A stretch of DNA of 64,000 bases from Astropecten irregularis (taxonomy: Eukaryota > Echinodermata > Asteroidea > Paxillosida > Astropectinidae), in contig OZ020254.1 of the NCBI GenBank assembly GCA_963971285.1, positions 11,470,001 to 11,534,000 on the forward strand. Reading direction: 5' to 3'. Below the pieces are notes generated by a model that did not search any database, was not told where the DNA came from, and saw only the letters and a list, made by a program, of their open reading frames with translations. Shown piece by piece: positions 56,917-64,000 of this stretch (the first letter of the stretch is position 1; each line of letters opens with the position of its first letter). Both the position numbers and the translations under genes were made by a program.

Positions 56917-57661
56917 TCAGTCAAGAAGTCGTTGATGCTTCCATCAAGCAAGTCCCACCGAAGAATTTGTCCACATAATTGGTGCCCACCATCAGATGGA
57001 AATTTGCATTCCCTAGAAGGCAAGCACCAGTTAGCGCTCTGCGGTGTACGTACTCAATCAATCAACCTCAAATATTTACCGTGGACTTTGTACCCATCCG
57101 ATTATTAAGCAGTTGACAAGAGCCAACCTACTGAAAAGAAAAATTACAATGGTGGTTTATGGGTTTAAGATTATAAACTAAGTCTGTTAGTGGCATTCAG
57201 AAAGGTGTTGTTTTATAAACTCGGCATTAAACTTATTTTATTTTTGTAGTCATGTTATTCAGCAAATTTTGTAAACAGGAATTACATATGTATATTTTGA
57301 TTTATTTAGCGATTGATTGATTTTTTTTTTTTGTTACTTGAATGAAACAAAATTAATCTGTTGTTATAACTGAGCAATTTGTAGATAATGTTCTATGTCT
57401 TGCATAAATCTTTTTGTTGCAGTCTTTAATTTAATGGTTTTCCTGGTCATTTTCGGTAAATGAGCAGCCAATTTCATTTTCACGCATTCGTGTTGACGTT
57501 ATTTTGCCTCCTCGGTTGAAACCATCACTCGATTTCACTTTGATGAATCCATATTTATATAGCATTGCATTCAATTAAATTCAACAGTCGTTCAGTTTAG
57601 CCATGCAAAATCGGCCTTCAGTTTAGCAGGGTATTAACTGCAAACAAAGATTTCTACCTGT

Positions 57662-57910
57662 GGGGCCAATTTCATATAGCTGTTAAGCACAAAGATTTGC
57701 TTAGCACAAAATGTCTTACCCAATAAAACAAAGTTAACAAACCACTGTTAAAGATTCATTTGATATTCATGGTCAGTCAACAACAGCCAAAGAACAATCA
57801 CAAGCAATACAAAAAACATGGAAATTTTGTTGTTAACCCCGTTTTTATTGAGACAGAAATGTATTGCTTAGCAAATTTGTGTGCGAAGCAGGGCCGTGAA
57901 ATTGGCCTCA
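57662..57910. repeat. CCAATTTCATAGAGCTGC family copy in the FANK1 downstream region
   Basis: GGGGCCAATTTCATATAGCT at the left and CGTGAAATTGGCCTC at the right are inverted. It is in DNA downstream of the FANK1 stop codon. Confidence 0.7.
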
Positions 57911-58976
57911 GATCATTACTTAGGTTTTTGTTTTCAAACAACCAATTTCACAAAATGAGCAAACAAATGCAGACCTCTTTACACCTTTATTTGTTTATTT
58001 CATTGTATCTTTTGTAATTTTTCCCATTTCTCCTCCTTTATTCAGTTATTTCTAAATTTCTTTGACTATTTTGAGGTGCCTTGCAGTTTCACGGGAAATG
58101 GAGTGACGCAGCGTTGAAATTGTCCGCTGATCTGCTGAAAATGACCGGGAAACCTATACTTAAAGTTCATCCACTTTTACTCGGATATGTGAAGGATATT
58201 TCTGTATCAAAGTATGGGGACCCCCTTGTACAAAATATCTGCAGTTTTCTATCCACAATCTCATATATACAGAATGGTGTTAAAAAATATGGACAGATGT
58301 GCACGATCAGATAGCCCATACGTATTTCGGAAAAATTTTCAAATTACTGCCCGGGATTTTTTTTTTAAATACATTGGCCTCATTATCAGTCCCCGGTCAA
58401 ATATAGTTCAGCTTTTATGGAGGGAGCTTGGGGTAAACAATTGGGGAAAACAATCGTTGAATACGGCCCGACATTTTTTATAGCCAAATATGTACCAGGC
58501 GGACGTAATCGGTGCCAATGCAGATGTGATCGGGGCTCACAGATTGCAGTCTGCTTGAAAATGCTGATCTATTCAAATGCAATTCAATGTGGTAATGTGC
58601 CGCAATGAGCGAATGTTTTGCGACAATAAAGCTTTATTGAACCTCTTGTTCCAAACAAGTAACCCCATTCAATGTATTTCAAGGGAAATAACAAGGCAAT
58701 CATAAATATTCTCATGTCTTGAGGTGAACAGAACAGTATAGATGCCTCCCATTCAGATCCTTGCTTAAATACTTGTACTAGTATTACTGCTCATTATCTT
58801 TTGGGTGTTTATTAATTGAATACAAGAAATGAGGCAATGCACACATCTGGTGACATGTATTTAAATAAAATTTTTGCTTTTTTTTTGCTTTTTTTCTTCA
58901 AATCTTGAATTTATTGTTCTTGCACAGTTACACTCTTAAGATCCATTGTACAACAATATTTGTGTAGAATAGACCA
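57911..58976. other. unassigned sequence downstream of FANK1
   Basis: Several overlapping short frames (58081-58314, 58214-58483) show no recognised domain. A clear AATAAA lies at about 58625, a possible distal poly(A) signal for FANK1 or an unrecognised transcript. Confidence 0.35.
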
Positions 58977-59353
58977 TTAAAGGTATGAAACTGTACATGA
59001 TTGGTAACGGTTACGGAACAGCACTCACACTTTGTCTGTTCCATCCAATAGGTGCATGAAATAATGAATCTGTGAAAATTTGAGGTCAATCAGACAAATG
59101 AGTCAGGACAAAACAGCAAAAACCTGGTTCAATATTTCTTATAAAACAGAAAAAATTGTTTTGATCTTACCTCAAGATCAAAACTGTTTTCGGTCGTTGT
59201 TTTACTAATTTCTGGATAAATACACCATTTTTGGCAGATATATTTTAATGGTTTAATGGTATGGTTCTACCAGCACCATCTTCATATCCTGAAAGTTATA
59301 CCTAAATCTGTGAACATTTCAATTTGGGTATGTTACCAATTATACTGTACTTT
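58977..59353. repeat. MITE family B, near full length
   Basis: Starts TTAAAGGTATGAAACTGTAC and continues with the family sequence to TACCAATTATACTGTACTTTA. It has the GATCTTACCTCAAGATC centre. Confidence 0.75.
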
Positions 59354-60203
59354 ATATATTTAATTGTACACATGACTGACCTTAATTGGCTTGTTTATGT
59401 ATGGTAATGTGCTTTCATATCGTCAGCCTAATCAAATGATAATTGCCTAAATAGTCATTTTTGCCCAAAATTTAGTTTTTGATCTGTGTTATAGGAGCTA
59501 CCTATAGATGGTTGAAGTGACCAGGTCAGTACAAAACTCTAAAGTGTGGAAGGTTGAAAAGGAAGTTAAGCATGTTAACTTGGGCAAATGAGGTGTGTGT
59601 TTTTTTGTTTTTTTTTGAAGTATTAAAATGACTTGGGCTTAGGCAATTGTCTCCTTTAGGAAAATGCACATTTTGTTTTTGTTTTTCGGTGTGCCACAGT
59701 TTAACAAAAACAAATTCCAAACTAGCCAAATTCATGATCATACATGGTCTTTTACATGTATTTGCTCAGAAGTGTAATAAGAAAAATTGTTTCTAGAAAT
59801 TTGGGCTCATTAATTACTGTATATTTTGTTACCGTTGTAAATAATTGAAGTGTTATTGGAAAATCCGTCCAATGTAGAAACAAAAACAATTATAAGAATT
59901 CCACAAGTTATGGTTAATAATTAAAAGAACTTATGCAGTTGATGTCAACAAAATAATATGTTTTTCCTTGTAGATACTGAGTTATTGCTCTTTAAAGCTT
60001 TTTTCAGTGGTCAAATTTAGATAAAAAAACTTGTGTGTATTTTATTATGTTTTGTTTTCTAATGTTGCAGTACATGTATATGTGATGTCATTCATGTACA
60101 AGTTCCAATAAAATTTCAGTGAATATTAGGTTCTGCTATGAAGGACCTCAATTAAAAACTTGTGATCAAGTGTATTTTTGTTGTGAGATATTTGTGAGAA
60201 GTA

Positions 60204-60545
60204 TTAAAGTTTAAGTACAAGATTGGTGACATACCCAAACAGACATTTTCACAGATTTATGTATAACTTTCAGGGTATGAAGATGGTGATGGTAGAAACA
60301 TTTTGCCTGAAAATTGTGTCTTTATGTATCCAGAAATTAGTCAAACAAATACCGAAAACAGTTTTGATCTTGGGGTAAGATCGAAACCATTCTTTATGTT
60401 TCATAAGAAAAATGGAATCAGGTTTTCGTTATTTTCTCGGGACTCAGATGTTCGCGGATTGAGCTCAAATTTCCACAGGTTTATGATGTCATTTGTGCTG
60501 TTCTGTGACCTTTACCAATCATGTTTTTATAGCAATAAGAGATAT
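60204..60545. repeat. MITE family B fragment, opposite orientation
   Basis: Contains the family words GATCTTGGGGTAAGATC and TTTGTGCTGTTCTGTGACCT with the ACCAATCATG end. The other end is eroded. Confidence 0.7.
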
Positions 60546-61139
60546 TTCTTGACAAGCAGAGCATTGTTTGCAAATTGATCCTTTTCCATTCTTTACTCGA
60601 GGTAACAATTTGCAACAATTTCGAATTGAATGACAGCTCCACTCCAGAACTTTGCACCAATGAAAGTTTGATGTTGCAGTGCCCTGACCAAAATTTTAAC
60701 CAATAAGAATGCTCGATTTGGGTTGCATGTAAAATAGTTCATTTTGTTTGTTCAAGGGTATTCAATTTTATAGATCTTGGATACTGGGATTAGATACATT
60801 AAAATGGCCTGATTAACCCCAACATCGAATTCATTTGACCGGGGAAGAAAAATTAATCCAGATATTTAAAAACAAAATCGCATTGAGGCAATAATCAGCA
60901 TGAAAAAATATAAACAGCGCCATCTGTCGCCCGAACTTAGTAAATTTTACTGAACGGCTGTTGCATGATTTCATTATATTAATTATAGAGCCTGTAAACA
61001 AAAGAAATTGAGTTAACGAGTCATTACTGCTATTCATCACACAAAACTAAGCTCTCCCTTTATTTTTATTGGCAATAATTTGAAGGGGTAAACAGATTAT
61101 GCAACAATTCAGAAAGAATGTCTCAAATAGAAAGAAACA

Positions 61140-61260
61140 GGAATTGGCCGTTTGACTTGTACGCATGCGCATTTTCAATTTCAACGGAAAGCGCCATATT
61201 TGATTGAAAGTTGGTTTTGATTTTCTGTAAAAAACACCGCGTTTATTCTAAAATTAAAGG
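61140..61260 (+). promoter_or_regulatory. candidate promoter and non-coding first exon of the last gene
   Basis: ACGCATGCGCATT at 61161 is one base from the NRF-1 consensus, and AGCGCCATATTTG at about 61190 contains a YY1-type core. The sequence ends in AAAG before GTAGGT at 61260, a good donor. This looks like a TATA-less housekeeping promoter. It is inferred from motifs and a splice site only. Confidence 0.45.
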
Positions 61261-61374
61261 TAGGTTTTTCGTTTTTATACCACATGTTAAAACTATTTGG
61301 CATGTTTCTGTGTTCTGTCTACTTTTCTGTCAGTGATTTATGTTGTTTCGGCTTTAAATTTGAAGTGATTGACC

Positions 61375-61572
61375 ATGCAGACCAAAACTGCAAACGAACT
61401 TAGGCCGAACGTCAGACGTAATGCACGTAAACAAATGACAACAAACGAGGGGAAAGCCCTTGAATTGACAAAACCAACCGTAGGCCCTGTGACGGTGACT
61501 TACACCCCGTATCAAGATGTCTACAAAAGTACAATTGTCTTTTACCATTCCAAACTTAATTTCTACAGTTAG
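61375..61572 (+). CDS. possible small coding exon or uORF, unassigned
   Basis: The ATG has an A at -3 and opens MQTKTANELRPNVRRNARKQ, followed by a frame to 61572. It is basic at the start and has no recognised domain. It may be an alternative first exon of the downstream gene or chance. No clear donor ends it. Confidence 0.2.
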   Translation: MQTKTANELRPNVRRNARKQMTTNEGKALELTKPTVGPVTVTYTPYQDVYKSTIVFYHSKLNFYS

Positions 61573-61998
61573 AGAGTTAGTTACGCTAATTTTTCTGTTA
61601 GAATGCCTATTATTAATTCTGGAATTAAATTTTGAATGCTGAGTGTTTTCACGGGGATCATTGTAACGTTAGCTGGTTAGGCCTACTAAAGTTCGGGACA
61701 GTCTGTTTTTATCATTTTGTTCAAACTCAAAGATGCCAACCTAAAAAAGTGTAAAACCTCAGTTAATGCTCTGTCAATGATGCTCACCATATTTTGAGTG
61801 AATTCAGATCAATAAATGCCACAAAAAAATGTGACTTTCTTATCTGACTTCCACTTCCAGACACTGCAGCTGACACGCCAGAACAAGTGTCAACTGTCAA
61901 CATCATGTTTAATTACCAATAGGCCTACCAATCATGACTGGGTTGTGTTGCAGTGGTTAGTTTTACCCCATAATTTCCCTCATTTATCAAAACCCTGG

Positions 61999-62085
61999 GA
62001 AAGAATTCCACTGACGGCCATGACGGAAACATGGTTATTTCAAATAACCCTGTTTCCGTCATGGCCGTCAGTGGAATTCTTTCCA
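61999..62085. repeat. near-perfect 87 bp hairpin inserted in a repeat
   Basis: GGAAAGAATTCCACTGACGG through GGTTATTT is mirrored almost without mismatch to TTCTTTCC. The flanks TTTTACCCCATAATTTCCCT and CCTGCCCTCTTTCC are joined directly in the sister sequence at about 22505-22550, which lacks the hairpin. Confidence 0.88.
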
Positions 62086-62939
62086 AATCCTGCCCTCTTT
62101 CCACAAAATTAATGACAGAGTAATCTACATTACTAGTATGGCTAAAAGTATTATATCAGTATCGTAGTATTAAAGCCAGGCAAGTTTGTAGGTTTAAAAT
62201 TAAGTTTCCGTTCTGTTATTATATTTTATAAGCCTACTGAGTGATACTGATAGGGCCTTCTTTAGAAACATTCTATGCTATTGTAGTATTGTTAATGTTA
62301 GTATTATTAACCAATGCCAAGTTTGTTGTTATTTTAACAGTACTGAGTAGGCATGGTAGGTAACTTTGTGTGTTAAATGTTTACCACGATTAGATAGTCA
62401 GATAGTCATACTAATTACTAGTGGTCGGGCTTACTTAGTGGAAATTAAATGGCACCAGGAACTATATCATACATCTGTACATACATGTGTAATGTTAAAA
62501 TATCCACTGTCCCTGACTAGTCTGTACAGTATCTGTACATCTGACTACACGTTATGCTTATTTTGCTGGACTTACATGTACTTTAATACAGGCCAGTCAT
62601 GCCAGTTGCTACAATTTCATTCCCATTGTTTCTCTATTTGCTTTGACTTTGAATCTAATAATACATGTTGTAATAAGACTACGTATATAACCTTGTGACC
62701 CCTGACCTCTGACCTGTACCACCATTACATGTGTATCAGTATCAGTATCAGTATGACATGAACATGAAAGCACTCCATAGTATCCAGTATTATGTGTCTC
62801 TGTATTTCATTTTACCTGCCTTGCTTTATCACACATGTATGCTTCCAACATGTCCAATCAAGTGATCAATCCATTTTAAATAATTCAATGTTTGTACTTT
62901 GTTTACATTCTATCTCAGCTCAGGGTTTGACTTGAGTTG

Positions 62940-63250
62940 ATGTGTATGAGCTTTGTTAAAACAATGCCAGCAGCTATGGACGTCACCCCAACCCAGCGGG
63001 GCACCTCTGTGTTCAGGCATCCCAGTGCCACCACGACGAGCGTCACCACCTCCAACACGCCTACTGACTTCATCTCCCCTTCCACCTCCTCCCGACGCCA
63101 CCCATCCCATCTGACGAGTCAGTCGTCCCTTCACGGTCACCATGTCACTGTGCCTGAGAATGACGATGCTGCGGAGCGTCGGCAGAGGAGAAGGTCTAAG
63201 GTCCTGGAGCTACAGAGACAGTTTCAGAGCCCCGGAACCCCTAGCGACAG
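62940..63250 (+). CDS. first coding exon of an unidentified gene (partial)
   Basis: The frame opens at ATG 62940 or, more likely by Kozak context (ACAATGCC), at ATG 62964 (MPAAMDVTPTQRGTSVFRHP). It ends with AG of a split codon before GTGAAT. The acceptor TTCTATCTCAG or the CTCAG five bases on lies upstream. The 95-103 residues are rich in Ser, Thr and Pro with several S/T-P sites, and end with a basic, helix-like stretch (ERRQRRRSKVLELQRQFQ). I do not recognise the family. The gene continues beyond the right edge; no further exon could be supported in 63251-64000. Confidence 0.6.
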
Positions 63251-64000
63251 GTGAATATTGCAAGCCAAAAGTTTTTCATTCTTGAGCGTGAGTATGGTTA
63301 TGTTCAAGTGCAGTACTCCGGAGACCGAAAAAGGTCTAGTACCCTTTGCGGTCACAGCGGGAGGTAAACATTTCATCCCAAACCTCTTGTGTCCATACTA
63401 CACAGGGTTAAACTGAAAACAGTCTACATGTACATGTATCTCTGGTGTTTACAGGTCACTCGTTTTGCATAACCCTGAAACCGAACTTCCCTTAATTCAC
63501 AAGTATTGACATAAATCACTGGTGAGTTATGCACCCGCTCAACAAAGGTCTCTCTCAACCAGATGTGGTTGAGATAGACCGTTCATACATGTATGTCTTA
63601 ATGCCCATTTGTAGACCGGTCTACGTAGTCAACAGGTCTAAGTTTTCGATCGTAGACCGTTCAGACACAAGTAGGTACTGTAGACCCTTTTCAGTTTAAA
63701 CCGAAGATGGACCACTTTTAGTACCGTGTCTGAATGCCCCATTCTGCTTTTATCTTGTTCATGGAACAGTCTTGATCAAGGCATTGGTCATTATTAAACC
63801 CTAACCCATTTCCATACCACACATGGTTTTTCCCTGTGGCAAGTGTGATATTCTGCTGCATACCATGATGCTTTATGATCCAGTCCCCCTGTAGAGACCT
63901 TAGTAATGTGTGGTAAGCAGCTTGTCCTGTGTGCTACGTGTAGCTGCGAAGGGGTTAGCCCTGACTTAATATGGTTAAACAAGGATTATCATCTTGAGTA

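Noticed and set aside
58081-58608. Overlapping frames of 60-90 codons downstream of FANK1
   Set aside because: No recognised domain, no consistent splice structure and an AT-rich composition unlike the exons of this window.

Overview
This window is animal nuclear DNA. Its genes are split by introns with GT-AG borders, the introns are full of short inverted-repeat transposons, tRNA-derived SINEs and minisatellites, and three of the four genes match animal families. A FANK1 orthologue, a PLEKHS1-like adaptor and an aminergic GPCR, plus very frequent TACATGTACATG-type simple sequence, suggest a marine invertebrate deuterostome. An echinoderm such as a sea star is my best guess. That assignment is an inference; no marker gene here settles it.

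Layout. 1-4215: repeats only (a duplicated TTAA-flanked MITE, a second MITE family, a 400 bp GTT/TTC microsatellite). 4323-9540 (+): a seven-exon gene for a predicted 519-residue PH-domain adaptor with two PDZ-like modules, best matched to PLEKHS1. 9541-16557: repeats, including mariner-like, hAT-like and TTAA elements, some nested three deep. 16558-17769 (-): an intronless dopamine/alpha2-adrenergic-like receptor of 403 residues. 17770-21782: the space between the divergent receptor and FANK1 promoters, with a double CRE motif and a SINE. 21783-56916 (+): FANK1, eight exons over 35 kb, encoding 341 residues (one fibronectin III domain and about six ankyrin repeats). Its introns hold most of the mobile DNA, including a tandem array of Helitron-like units (25.9-29.9 kb) and a complete 1,774 bp non-autonomous hAT element with an exact 8 bp target duplication ending 47 bp before exon 6. 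56917-61100: repeats and unassigned sequence. From about 61140 (+): the promoter and first exon(s) of an unidentified gene that runs off the right edge.

How the genes relate. There is no operon-like logic. The first is a probable membrane-signalling adaptor with Grb2-type tyrosine motifs, the second a predicted amine receptor, and the third a FANK1 orthologue whose mammalian counterpart is testis-enriched. From memory, human PLEKHS1, ADRB1 and ADRA2A lie at 10q25 and FANK1 at 10q26, so this gene order may be a remnant of an old deuterostome linkage block.

Limits: exon borders were read by eye from splice consensus, reading phase and homology recalled from memory. Repeat families were defined by comparing copies within the window and by their termini. 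No autonomous transposase, RNA gene, CRISPR array or complete viral sequence was recognised.
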